Of a DNA stretch of 64,000 nt, positions 1 to 12,468 are shown one piece after another. Position 1 is the stretch's first letter, and every line of letters begins with the position of its first letter. The DNA comes from Begonia masoniana (lineage: Eukaryota > Streptophyta > Magnoliopsida > Cucurbitales > Begoniaceae). The DNA lies in NCBI GenBank assembly GCA_022432975.1, contig CM039516.1, positions 35,117,157 to 35,181,156 of the forward strand. The letters run 5' to 3'. The position numbers and the translations under genes were made by a program. A model generated the notes under the pieces. It was not told the DNA's origin, made no database searches, and worked only from the letters and a program-made list of their open reading frames with translations.

Positions 1-924
1 GATTCATCCGGCTGACGTCATCGGTAGATGTGAGTAGCAAAAACTTGTCATTTTGCCATCGGCTAAAGTTGGAAGAGTGATTCTTCCGGCTGACGTCATC
101 GGCTGAAGTTGCGTCATCGGCTGAAGTTGGAAGAGTGATTCTTCTGGCTGACGTCATCGGCTGAAGTTGGAAGAGTGATTCTTCTGGCTGACGTCATCGG
201 CTGAAGTTGGAAGAGTGATTCTTCCGGCTGACGTCATCGGCTGAAGTTGGAAGAGTGATTCTTCTGGCTGACGTCATCGGCTGAAGTTGGAAGAGTGATT
301 CTTCTGGCTGACGTCATCGGCTGAAGTTGGAAGAGTGATTCTTCTGGCTGACGTCATCGGCTGAAGTTGGAAGAGTGATTCTTCTGGCTGACGTCATCGG
401 CTGAAGTTGGAAGAGTGATTCTTCTGGCTGACGTCATCGGCTGAAGTTGGAAGAGTGATTCTTCTGGCTGACGTCATCGGCTGAAGTTGGAAGAGTGATT
501 CTTCTGGCTGACGTCATCGGCTGAAGTTGGAAGAGTGATTCTTCTGGCTGACGTCATCGGCTGAAGTTGGAAGAGTGATTCTTCTGGCTGACGTCATCGG
601 TGGAAGTCTTCAGTTTATTTTTTTTGCTGACCTCGTCTAGCGGCAGATGCGTTTGACTTTTACAACTTTAACGTTTCCACGCTTAAGACTTGGTCGAACC
701 AATTCCTACTATTTCAATTGATATTTTCAAATATTGATTTACAACCCCGTTTAATCTCTGCTTGTTTTCAAATGATTTTTTTCCGCTGTGAATTTTAACA
801 TTGTGGTTTCAAGTGAACATCGAGTTTTGACTTTCAAGTGAAATTTTAAGTTTGGTCCAAAATTTCCTAGTTATGTTCGGGTTTATAAGTAACGAACTGA
901 GTTTAGAAAACTCGGGGCGTTACA
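1..924 (+). mobile_element. 3' part of a Tekay-like gypsy LTR, cut by the window edge
   Basis: The end (about 870-924) reads as a diverged reverse complement of the start of the gypsy-2 LTRs at 27127 and 36389. Both carry the words GTAAC, GAAAACTC and GGGGCGTTACA. This copy therefore lies in plus orientation and ends with the canonical ACA at 924. The first 32 bases also match, in reverse complement, the repeat block inside the gypsy-2 LTRs. The LTR interrupts the 5' LTR of copia-1, whose sequence resumes at 925. The next five bases (CTGTA) are the probable target duplication, but the other side lies outside the window. Whether this is a solo LTR or the end of a full element cannot be seen. 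Confidence 0.8.
61..609 (+). repeat. 40-bp tandem repeat array with a TGACGTCA palindrome in each unit
   Basis: From 121 to 600 the sequence is twelve consecutive 40-base units, nearly identical. The main variation is a C/T change in CTTCTGG versus CTTCCGG. Irregular partial units occupy about 1-120. Each unit holds the 8-bp palindrome TGACGTCA, the consensus site of plant bZIP/TGA and CREB-type factors, followed by CGGCTGAAG. There are no unique spacers, so this is a simple tandem array. It lies inside the gypsy LTR about 320-860 bp from its 3' end, the same relative place as the repeat blocks of the other gypsy LTRs here. Confidence 0.95.
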
Positions 925-1195
925 CTGTAGATCATCGCCCGTGAAGTGCGATCTAGTTTTCTCTGAGGAGAAAGAAAGAATCTTCAAGGGGGAGCCTTGG
1001 AGCGTGGACGTAGGCAAGTTTGGCCGAACCACGTTAAAAACTACGGTGTTAATTTTCTCTCTATCTCTTACTTTGTTTTTGCCTGTGTGTTTGTTGTAAA
1101 TTTAGTAATTGCATACAAGAGAGAAAGCGATTAGATTAAGTTAATAAAATTTAATAAGTCTAATTCACCCCCTCTTAAACAATAACGATCCTACA
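925..1195 (+). repeat. copia-1 5' LTR, 3' end only
   Basis: This segment is nearly identical to 20704-20986 at the end of the 3' LTR. Both run from CTGTAGATC through the block ending TTGGCCGAACCACG and finish in GATCCTACA. The upstream part of the LTR is displaced beyond the left edge by the gypsy LTR insertion at 924/925. The primer-binding site begins three bases after its end. Confidence 0.92.
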
Positions 1196-1197
1196 AT

Positions 1198-1209
1198 TGG
1201 TATCAGAGC
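1198..1209 (+). other. copia-1 primer-binding site (initiator tRNA-Met)
   Basis: The 12-mer TGGTATCAGAGC is the standard plant LTR-retrotransposon primer site, complementary to the 3' end of initiator tRNA-Met. It sits immediately downstream of the 5' LTR end, which fixes the LTR boundary at about 1195. Confidence 0.95.
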
Positions 1210-1230
1210 GAGGTTAATATTGTCTGTATT

Positions 1231-2691
1231 GTGATAAAATTCGAAATGACATTCAACACCAACACTACACACGTAGAGGGTCAATCTATTACTAGACCTC
1301 CATTCTTTAATGGGAATGATTATGTTTATTGGAAGTCTAGAATGAGAATTTTTGTTCAGACTATGGACTATGATATATGGAATATTATAGAATATGGACC
1401 ATTTAGAGCCATGAAAGCTGAAAATGAGATTAGTGTTCCTAAGGCCCCTCATGAATTGACAAAATCTCATAAGAGAAATTTGAGTCTAAATGCTAAAGCA
1501 ATAAATACACTATATTGTGTACTGAATAGAGATGAGTTCAATAGAGTTCAGGGGTGTGACAGTGCACAGGAGATATGACATTTGTTAGAAGTCACACATG
1601 AGGGAACCAACCAGGTTAAAGAGAATAAACTGAGTATGCTTGTACACGAGTATGAACTATTTTCAATGGAAAAGGATGAGACTCTCTCCTCTATGTTTAC
1701 TCGTTTTACTAACATAACTAATGGTTTGAAAGGTCTTGGTAAGACATATTCAGGTGAAGAAATTGTGAGAAAGATTCTTCGGTGCTTACCCAGAGCCTGG
1801 CAACCCAAGGTGACAGTCATCTAGGAGGCAAAAGATCTCAAAGCAATGAAGCTTGAAGAGCTCATTGGTTCACTCATGACGCATGAGAGCAAATGAAAAG
1901 GAAGATCTCAAGGAAAAGGAGATCTCCAAGAGAAAAGACATTGCTCTTAAAGCCTCCTCAAGTAAACAAGATGACTCTGAGGAAGAAGATGATGGTGAGG
2001 ACATAGCCCTCATTACTAGAAGGTTTGGCAAATTCCTTCAGAGAAAGAGGATGCAAAGAAAAACATCTCAAATAGAGACAAGTTACAAAAGGAAAAGGAG
2101 ATAACTTGTTTTGAATGCGGGAAGCCAGGGCATATCAAGGCTGAATGTCCTTCTGCAAAGAAAGACCCCAAGAAATTCAAGAAAAGGGCGATGAAGGCCA
2201 CATGGGATGACAGTGAAAGCGACTCTTCTTCAGAAGATGAGAAAGTCGTCAACCTGTGCTTTATGGCCAAGGAGGATGAGGTTAGTCATTCTTCTAGCAA
2301 TAGTAATGATGATGAAGGTAATTTCATTGATGTCTTCAATGATTTAGTCAAACAATACAACATGCTTAAGTCTAAATACAACCTGTTGAAAAAGAAAAAT
2401 GCGTGTTTAGTTGAAAAGCATGCTAAAGAAGTCGACTCGCATGAAAAGGAAATTAGTGATCTTAAGAGTAAAAATGAAAACTTAAATAATATCGTTCTGA
2501 AATTTACTAACGGTAGTAAGAACTTAAATATGCTATTGGGTACTCAAAGAGTAACTTTTGACAAAGCAGGATTGGGTTATGAAAGATCCAATAAAAATAA
2601 AGTTTATAAAAACTTCTTTGTTAAATCGTCCATCTGCCATGCATGTAATGAAATAGGACATAAATCATATGAATGTCCTTTGAAAATTTAG
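1231..2691 (+). pseudogene. copia-1 gag, disrupted
   Basis: The start (FFNGNDYVYWKSRM) matches the N-terminal signature of SIRE-type gag proteins. In the same frame a TGA at 1576-1578 replaces the expected Trp, and a TAG follows at 1822-1824. Near 1885 the frame shifts, so the Lys/Glu-rich linker is read in another phase. A CCHC zinc knuckle (CFECGKPGHIKAEC) is encoded at about 2107-2150. After an acidic Ser-rich linker and a coiled-coil-like stretch, a second knuckle (CHACNEIGHKSYEC) lies near 2635-2680. Gag would form the particle and bind RNA. With two stops and a shift it cannot make a full product. Confidence 0.88.
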
Positions 2692-3464
2692 CAGGAAATC
2701 AAGTAGTAAACTTCAATGGGTTCCTAAGGGAACCAGACCTAACTCTAGGACCCAAAAGGTTTGGGTACTAAAGAAGACAACTTGATCTTCTATTTTGCAG
2801 GTTGAATGTTCTCCCGGGAGAAACCAATGGTTCCTCGACAGTGGATGCTCGAGGCACATGACGGGAGACTCATCCAAATTTACTGTTGTCAACAAAAAGA
2901 AAGAAAATGTCACTTTTGGTGGAAACTAGAAAGGAAAATTTTTTGGCATTGGCAATATAGGTAATAATTCTAATCTCATTATTGAAAATATTTTGTTAGT
3001 AGAGGGATTAAAACACAATCTACTTAGCATCAGTCAATTGTGTGACAAAGATTATAAAGTGATATTTAAATCAAATGAATGTGTGATTAAAGATGTGACC
3101 AATAGTAAAATTCTGTTCAAAGGGTATAGAAGAAAGAATGTGTATATTATTAATTTAGATTTTTTGAACTTGTTGATGAAAAGTGTTTTGCTGCTAATTT
3201 GCTGGTTGATAGTTGGACTTGGCATAGGAGATTAGAACATGTAGGTATGGATACCTTAGCTAAGATTACTAAGGATAATTTAGTTAGAGGGATTCCCAAG
3301 ATATTCTTTGAGAAGGATAAGGTCTGTGAAGCTTGCCAAATGAGCAAGCAGATCAATAGCTCCTTTGCATCAAAGAATGCAATTTCTACCTCCAAGTCTC
3401 TACAACTTCTTCACATGGATCTCTTCGGTCTTCTAATGTAGCCAGTCTCGGTGGAAAATTCTAT
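2692..3464 (+). pseudogene. copia-1 protease and integrase zinc-binding region, split by gypsy-1
   Basis: The aspartic protease motif WFLDSGCSRHMTG is encoded around 2821-2860, with DSG as the catalytic triad. A stop (TAG at 2926-2928) and frame changes follow. The GAG-pre-integrase domain lies at about 2985-3440. It has the HHCC pattern WHRRLEHVG and CEACQMSK, which processes and docks the integrase. The reading then reaches the first part of the integrase core and stops at 3464, where gypsy-1 and its target duplication begin. The core resumes at 14932. Confidence 0.87.
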
Positions 3465-3469
3465 GCCTA
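3465..3469. repeat. Target-site duplication of gypsy-1, left copy (GCCTA)
   Basis: GCCTA is found here and again at 14927-14931, directly flanking TGTGAC and ATTATA at the two ends of gypsy-1. Removing gypsy-1 and one copy restores the copia-1 integrase reading through this point. Confidence 0.95.
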
Positions 3470-3641
3470 TGTGACGACCCTTAAACTATTCCTAATTCTT
3501 CCGTAATTATTATTTTTTTTAATACTTAAAATTTTAAACCTAGCGTTTTAGCGGAAATAAAACTTTAAATGTCGGAATCGAAATCGGAATTGAAATCGAT
3601 GGAGTCTATGTTTATAAACTATTTAAAACAAAAATTAAAAT

Positions 3642-5413
<1,772 letters not shown>

Positions 5414-5510
5414 AATAATTTAAAACAATTAAAAACTAAATAACAATCGGCGGAGGGCAAAATGAGACATTTGTCCCTAAAAATGAGGGGCAATCGATCA
5501 CCCATTTCGG

Positions 5511-5643
5511 GCGATCGATCGCCTCGCGATCGTTCACCAGGCGATCGATCGCCTCGCGATCGTTCACCAGGCGATCGATCGCCTCGCGATCGTTCACCAG
5601 GCGATCGATCGCCTCGCGATCGTTCACCAGGCGATCGATCGCC
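5511..5643. repeat. 30-bp tandem repeat rich in GCGATCGATCGC
   Basis: Four full units begin at 5511, 5541, 5571 and 5601, and a partial unit at 5631. Each carries the palindrome GCGATCGATCGC and a second CGATCG-type word (GCGATCGTTCACC). The right LTR (12721-12765) has only about one degenerate unit, so the array expanded in this copy. Two dyads follow, CTGGAATTTTTCCAG and CTGGAATTTCAATTCCAG, and both are kept in the right LTR. Confidence 0.93.
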
Positions 5644-7831
5644 ACCCGCTCTGGAATTTTTCCAGAGCGTGGCGACCAAAGGGGCGATCGTTCCTCTTCT
5701 CAGGAGATCGATCGCCACCCTCCCTGGAATTTCAATTCCAGTGAGCGCCTTCCTCACCTTTCCCCTTTTTTTTCTTCCCTTTCCATTCTTTCTTTTCCAT
5801 TCTTCTTCTCATTTATACACATTACTAAACACAATAACATAATATTATACACTCACTCATATCCTCATCCTTTTCTCACTTCACCCAAATCACCCTGAAT
5901 AACGACTCAAAACGTAATTTAAAACGAAGTACATTTTCACAAAAAACGAACTGCATGGATATGTTTAAAAACCGAACATATCCCTGTTATCAAACATTTT
6001 ACAAAACAAGTTTCTAAAACGTTTAAAAATTTCAGAACGTAAACCTATCAACTAGTCAGAACCAAACATCCTAAAATGTTCTAACTATACAATTTTCCTA
6101 CTATCTAACTACCGTGTCCCAAAATACCTTTACATGATTCCCCACGAGTCAAAACGCACCGACTGCCCAGCGCACTCCCACAGGCCATCCTCCTTCAATC
6201 TGTACGATCGTATGGTAGAGGGAAATCCTCCTCACCTGGATCTATGTCACCTACACCATAAAGACACCTATGAGATAAAAATCTCAGTAAGCTCTACGTA
6301 AATGCTAATGCATGATCATGTATGCTCAATGCTTATGAAAACCATCCATGTCAATGCATATATCAGTACGTGTCAGTCTATGGTTATCGGAAACGCTCGA
6401 CAGATGGATAGGGCACGTCCGGCGGTTAGACAGCCCACACCATCTGAAGGGAGGAAAACCCGCTCACCATGGAACGCCAGGTCTGAACCTCATCCCCGAT
6501 AACTCCATGTCATGGTTATTTACTAAGATACTTTACTTGCATTTACAATGCATGTTCTTTTCATAAATCAATGCTTAAATTCATTTTCATGACGTTTTGA
6601 AACCATGATGCATGAACAGTTCAATATAAACATACATGAATAGCATACCATTAAAACTCGACAAATACCATCAAAACAATCAACCTATAAAACAACTAAA
6701 CCTAAACTACCCAACCAAAGCAATTTAAACAAACACGTCACTAAAACTCCTCGAGACGACTTCGACGTACGGTGTAGGCATATCGGCCAGAGTAAGTCAC
6801 GAGAACTTACCTCGCGTCCGTTGCAAGTCTTGCTCCGTCCACGAGCGTTGTTTACCTACGACAATTTACAACCATCGATATTAAAACGAGTTTAAACTAC
6901 TAAACGTCCAAATTAATAAAACCTTAACTAAGGAAATTCTCCTAAAGCTCTAACTTGATTCATTGAAGCGTTTTATCGAGCATTCCACGCTCGGTACCTC
7001 AAAATTTCCATTAACGAGTTTTTCCGAAAACCCCTAAATTCTCAAACTTTAACATTTCTCATAAATCGAGCTAACTTTGTCTAATAACTGTTCAATACGT
7101 CCATTATATTCACAACTAAGGTAAGCCTATCGATTTCTAGCCCTAAACCACGTTTTTACGAAACCCTAACCGTTAAACTTCGTGAAAACAAAAAACTAAA
7201 GTCCGAAAGCTGTAGATTTGTACCTAGAGCATTGATCGGAGGAGAAAACACGAAGAACGGAGGTCGATTGAAGGAAGAACGATGTCGGAAGTGGAGAGCG
7301 CCGTTGAGAGAAAAATGTCGCCGTGAGAGGGAGAGGGAAAAAAATGCAGAGAGAGATCGTGGGTGGGGGGAAAGAAGAAGAGAGAATTTGATTTTTAATT
7401 AAATTTGACTTTGTAAATTACCTTTTTCCCCTTCCATTGATTTTCTATTTGTTTCGTCCTTTGTTTCGTTAATTAGTTAACGATTCGGCTTCTCCAAATT
7501 TTCTTATTTCATTAATAAATCCAACTTATTACTAGGGTCCTATTAAAGCTATCCGTTCGCAATTCGGACCTCGTTTACTATTTTTACCAAAGTATCCTTT
7601 ATATTACGATAAGCGTAATTTTCGTAAAATTAGCGTTACGACTCCTAAAATTCCCGAAATTTTCTTAAAATTCTTATTAATTATTAGGATCATAATAACG
7701 CTTTCTTTTCGCCAAACCGACTTGATTCAACATATTTACAAAAATGCCATTAACATTTAAAATAATAATAGTCCGTACAGCCGGGTATTACAATCCATCC
7801 ACCTTATTTAAATTTTGTCCTCAAAATTTGA

Positions 7832-9850
7832 TTACACAAACAACTCGGGATACTTAGCCATCATATCTTGTTGTCGCTCCCAAGTCGCTTCTTTAACTTC
7901 GTGGTTCCGCCATAGGACTTTAACTAGCAGAATCTCTTTGTTGCGCAATACTTTGATGGACGACTCCAAAATATGTACCGGCTTCTCCACATACGTCAAG
8001 GTAGGCTGTACCTCGATGACTCTCGCCTCCACAATATGCGATGGATCGCGCAAACACTTCCGAAGCATAGACACATGAAATACGTTGTGGATGCCTTCCA
8101 TTGAAGCCGGAAGCCGTAGTCGATGCGCCATCTTCCCGACCTTCTTTAAAATAGGAAAGGGCCCCACATATCGAGGGTTTAGATTGCCCTTCCTTCCAAA
8201 TCTCATAACACCTTTAAACGGAGAAACCTTCAGATAAACCTCGTCGCCTTCTTCAAATTCCAATTCTCTTTGTCTAGTGTCAGCATAGCTCTTTTGTCGA
8301 CTCAGAGCTACCTCGATATGCTGTCGGATAACGGCAATCTTCTCTGCCGTTTGTTGTAGAATCTCGGGACCAACAATATTGGCTTGACCAACCTTGTCCC
8401 AATATAACGGAGATCTACACTTTTGACCATACAGAGCCTCGTACGGAGCCATACCAATGGTAGCCTGGAAGCTGTTGTTGTAAGAGAACTCTACTAGTGG
8501 CAAATATCTGCTTCACGAGCCCTGAAATTCTAGCACACAAGCTCTAAGCATATCTTCCAGAATCTGATTTGTCCTCTCTGTCTGACCATCAGTCTGAGGA
8601 TGAAAGGATGTGCTGAAATTAAGCTGAGTCCCCATAGCTTTGTGCAGACTCTTCCAGAACTTCGATGTAAACCTCGGATCTCGATCTGAGACAATCGAAA
8701 CTGGTACTCTGTGCAATCTCACAATCTCCTGCACATAAAGCTTGGCGAGCTGGTCCATCGAAGACGTCATCTTCACAGATAAGAAGTGGGCTGACTTTGT
8801 CAATCGGTCCACGATCACCCAGATGCCATCATGGCCCTTCGTCGTCTTTAGGAGCCCCACAATAAAATCCATGGAGATCTGCTCCCATTTCCACTCCGGA
8901 ATTGGCAGTGGCTGTAGTGTTCCGGCCGGCCTCTGGTGTTCTGCCTTAACCTGTTGACAAACTAAACAGGTTTCAACATATTTGGCGACCTCTCTCTTAA
9001 TGTTGGGCCACCAGAAATGTTGTTTTAAATCTCGATACATCTTGGTACTTGCCGGGTGCACAGAATAAGCTGAAGAATGTGCTTCGACCAATATTTCCTT
9101 CTTTAGCTCCTCATCGTTAGGCACGTACCACCTTTGCCTGAACTTTAGAATACCATCATCTGTCAAGTTAAACTCAGACACGTCTCCAGATATCAAACTC
9201 AATCGAAGCTCCTCACACTCCATATCATTCTGCTGAGCTTCACGTATCTTATCCAGAATAGTCGGCCTGAGAGAAATGTTGGTGAGCATAGTGGACAACT
9301 CTGCCACTATCTCCACATCGAACCTCTCGATCTCAGACCGCAATGTAACTGACAACGCTGCAAGTGAAGGCTGACTCGCAGTAGGCATTCGGCTCAAAGC
9401 ATCAGCGACCTTGTTCGTCTTCCCTGGGTGGTATTTAATATCGAAATCATAGTCTTTCACGAACTCCAGCCACCTTCTTTGTCGCATATTAAGTTCCTTC
9501 TGCGTAAATAAGTACTTCAAGCTTTTGTGGTCAGAAAATATCTCGCACTGCTGCCCATATAAATAATGCCTCCATATCTTCAATGTGAAGACCACCGCTG
9601 CTAACTCCAGATCATGCGTAGGATAATTCTGCTCATACGGCTTCAACTGCTGAGAAGCATACGCGATAAATTTTCCTTCCTGCATCAATACACAACCGAG
9701 TCCAACTCCAGACGCATCACAATAAATGCTAAATTTGTCACCTTCAACAGGTAGTGTCAGTACTGGAGCTGTGGTCAACTTCTGTTTCAACTCCATAAAA
9801 CTATCATCACAAGCAGCCGACCATACAAACTTCTCATTCTTCCGAGTCAA
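7832..9850 (-). pseudogene. gypsy-1 RNase H, integrase and chromodomain region
   Basis: The frame 8513-9850 encodes, in order, the RT thumb end, RNase H ([13 protein letters not shown], then [16 protein letters not shown]) and the integrase HHCC region ([30 protein letters not shown]). The integrase core has catalytic acidic residues in [14 protein letters not shown] and QTERTNQ. A TGA at 8513-8515 replaces the Trp expected after FQGS. The same frame continues at 7832-8503 through [19 protein letters not shown] and the IN C-terminus to a chromodomain-like tail ending KYPELF. Such tails direct integration to heterochromatin in related chromoviruses. The frame differs from that of the upstream RT pieces. 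Confidence 0.9.
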
Positions 9851-10857
9851 GCGCGAAAGAGGTACTGCAATCTTCGAGAATTCCTCTATAAACTTCTATA
9901 ATAGCCAGCTAATCCAAGAAATCAACGTACTTCGCGCACGTTTTTAGGCTGTGGCCAATCTCTGACCACCTGTATCTTGCTCGGATCTACAGAAACCCCT
10001 TCTTCTGATATAATGTGGCCAAGAAAAATGACCCGATCCAGTCAAAACTCACATTTGGAGAACTTTGGATATAGCTGGTGTCGTTGCAAAATTTCGAGAA
10101 CAATCCGTAATTGCTCTTCATGCTCTTTCTTCGTCTTAGAATAAATCAGGATATCGTCAATGAACACCAAGACGAACTTGTCCAGAAAATTCTTAAATAC
10201 ACGGTTCATCAGGTCCATAAACGCTGCAGGGGCATTAGTAAGTCCAAAGGACATAACTAGGAACTCATAATGCCCATACCTCGTTCGGAATGCTGTTTTC
10301 TAAACATCTTCCTTTCGGACCTTCAATTGATAGTAGCCCGAGCGTAGGTCAATCCTGGAAAATATTCGGGCACCCTGTAGTTGATCAAAAAAATAGTCGA
10401 TCCGTGGCAGTGGATACTTATTCTTCACTGTAAGCTTATTCAGTTCTCTGTAATCCAAACACATCCTGAGGGTCCTATCTTTCTTCTTGACAAATAGAAC
10501 GGGCGCACCCCAGGGTGAAACACTGGGTCAGATGAAACCCTTATCTAGTAACTCCTCAAGCTGAGTTTTCAACTCTCTCAATTCAGTGGGCACCAATCTG
10601 TATGGATTCTTAGACACTAGCGCGGAGCTAGGATATACATCAATAACAAATTTAATCTCTCTGTCCGGTGGTAGTCCGGGGAGATCATCAAGGAATATCT
10701 TAGAGAATTCTCTGACTATAGGAATGTCACTCGGCTTTACTTCGCTGAGCAACTCAATATCAATTACTGTGGCCAAATAAATAGAGCAATCACCTTTAAA
10801 CTGCTCGTTAACCCTCATGGAATAAGAAACAGGCGGTCCACTCCATCTTTTCATTGC
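9851..10857 (-). pseudogene. gypsy-1 reverse transcriptase, disrupted
   Basis: Fragments at 10528-10854 ([27 protein letters not shown]) and 10042-10254 ([40 protein letters not shown]) carry the classic gypsy RT blocks, including an intact FIDDIL catalytic motif. A TGA at 10528-10530 sits where Arg is conserved (GFI-R-P), a TAG lies near 10300, and a TGA at 10042-10044 replaces the Trp of CEFWLD. A frameshift lies between 10042 and 9850, because the RNase H/IN part is read in another phase. The Arg and Trp stops are single C-to-T or G-to-A changes. Confidence 0.9.
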
Positions 10858-11226
10858 CTAATAAGAAAACTCGGCTTTACCCGGGGGTCGAAATGTCACA
10901 ATCCCGGATCGACAATCGATGGTGGCGTAGTGCTGTGATTGCCAGTCCATCCCTAAGATCAGATCGTAGATCTCTATGCCCATAACAATCAGGCATGCAT
11001 AGAGGGTACTTTTCCCAACTGAGATAATATTACCCTGGACAACCTGACCTGACTGCATACGCTCTCCTGAAGGTAGCATCACACTGTATTCGCATTCTGC
11101 TAACTCAGGCACAAGCTTCAATCTAGCTACGCAGGCAGTGGAAACAAAAGAGTGCGTAGCCCCTGTGTCTATCAAAGAAAATACAGCTACGCCCGAAATC
11201 AGAATATTACCTGCTATCACGGAGGG
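10858..11226 (-). pseudogene. gypsy-1 aspartic protease
   Basis: The retropepsin-like domain has FSLIDTGATHSFVS as the active site and LILGMDWQSQHYATIDC as the second conserved block, which is the RVP_2 type of plant gypsy elements. It is in the same frame as gag and separated from it by a single TAG at 11227-11229. Another TAG at 10858-10860 cuts it from RT. Since unrelated stops occur further along, the gag-pro TAG is more likely decay than programmed readthrough. Confidence 0.9.
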
Positions 11227-12366
11227 CTAAGCCTCGTCATCGACGTCACCAGGCTCGATAAATGCGAAGATCCTCGACATAACTGTCCTCTGATCGGTAG
11301 CTGCCCTCGGACAGTTCTGAGCAAAATGACCGACCTCTCCACATCTGTAACAACTGTTCGTGCCCAATCGACAAGCGCCGTAGTGCTCCTTCTGACACTT
11401 AGGACAAACGGGCTTTTGAGTAGCCCCTTGGACCTGTTTCTCTTTCCCTCGATCGTTGCCTCCCTCTAAAGGCCTTTTCACACCTCTCTGTTGTTGTTGC
11501 TGTGGCTGTCCTCTCGGTTGCCAGCCCTTATTTCTGACCTGAGGGTGGATCTCTCGAAAGAAGCCCCTAGCTGGCTCCCTCGGTTTAACTGAACTCTGGT
11601 CAACGATCTCAATCTCAAGCGCTCTGGCCACAATCTCGTCATAGGATACATTCCGTACCCCTGATATGGTAAGGCTCTTTCGAATCTCTTGACCAAGTCC
11701 CTGTACAAATCGGCGTACCTTGTCCTCATTGACGCTAACTTGACGTGGCGCGAATCGTGACAGTGCGTCAAACCTCCTCACATACTCGGCAATCGAACCA
11801 ACTTGCCGCAACTGCATAAACTCCACCATCTTCGCCTCTCGTACTGTATGGCTGAAGTACTTGTCATAAAACATCATTTTGAAACGATCCCAACACAAAA
11901 TTGTCACATCGGTGGTTGCCTTGATAGAATCCCACCAAAATCGGGCATCCAGTGCTAAGTGGTAGCTAACCAATACAACTTTCTCTCCGTCCTCGATGCT
12001 TGCATAGGCCAGCATGTCTTCCATGGTTCGAATCCACTCCTCGGCTGAAGAGGGATCTGTAGATTGCCCATTGAATACCGGAGGTTGGAGTCTCTGAAAT
12101 CTTTCCATCCCTCGATTACCCTGAGTCGCTGTCTCCTGAGCTCTAGCACCCTCACGATCTATCAGGGTGCCTAACTGCTGGAATTGTCTCTCCATTTGTT
12201 GGGCCTGACGCTCCATATATTGGGACTGTTGGGCAATAAAATCCTTAAGAGTGTCTATCGTATCGTCTCGGTCATCTCGGTCGTTTCCTCGACGCACTAT
12301 ATTTATATAATTCCTATAAAGGTTAAAAGCACACAATTCTAAGAAACCAAACTTAAAGAAAAACAT
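11227..12366 (-). pseudogene. gypsy-1 gag
   Basis: The open frame is 379 codons. A Gln-rich N-terminal helix is followed by the plant retrotransposon gag domain (LQPPVFNGQSTDPSSAEEW, then WWDSIKATTDVTILCWDRFK, FYDKYF, SIAEYVRRFDALSRFAP). Near the C-terminus are CPKCQKEHYGAC and a CCHC knuckle CYRCGEVGHFAQNC. The true start is probably downstream of the first Met, around the RRGNDRDD segment, because the first 25 or so residues are hydrophobic and lie next to the primer site. The gag frame itself is intact to the TAG at 11227-11229. Confidence 0.9.
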
Positions 12367-12451
12367 ATAAACATACTTACAGTTGAGGAAGGATGTCCGC
12401 GTAATGGCTGTGCAATCGGGCAGTCTACAGAACCGTTTTTAAAACTTGGGG

Positions 12452-12463
12452 ACTCTGATACCA
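12452..12463 (-). other. gypsy-1 primer-binding site
   Basis: Read on the minus strand, TGGTATCAGAGT lies six bases inside the right LTR boundary. It matches the initiator tRNA-Met primer site except for the last base. This fixes the element direction: the right LTR is its 5' LTR. Confidence 0.9.
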
Positions 12464-12468
12464 TAAGT

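Noticed and set aside
61..609. CRISPR-like array
   Set aside because: Units are contiguous 40-bp repeats without unique spacers, inside a plant LTR; a CRISPR array is excluded.
1198..1209. tRNA gene
   Set aside because: TGGTATCAGAGC is a primer-binding site beside an LTR; no cloverleaf is present here or at the other primer sites.
5462..5842. Plus-strand ORF with repeated SPRDRSPGD
   Set aside because: It is a translation of the 30-bp DNA repeat, absent from the paired LTR; no sign of a real protein.
11227..11229. Programmed stop readthrough between gypsy-1 gag and protease
   Set aside because: Several further in-frame stops and a frameshift follow, so random decay is the simpler explanation; gypsy-2 has gag and protease in one frame without a stop at that point.
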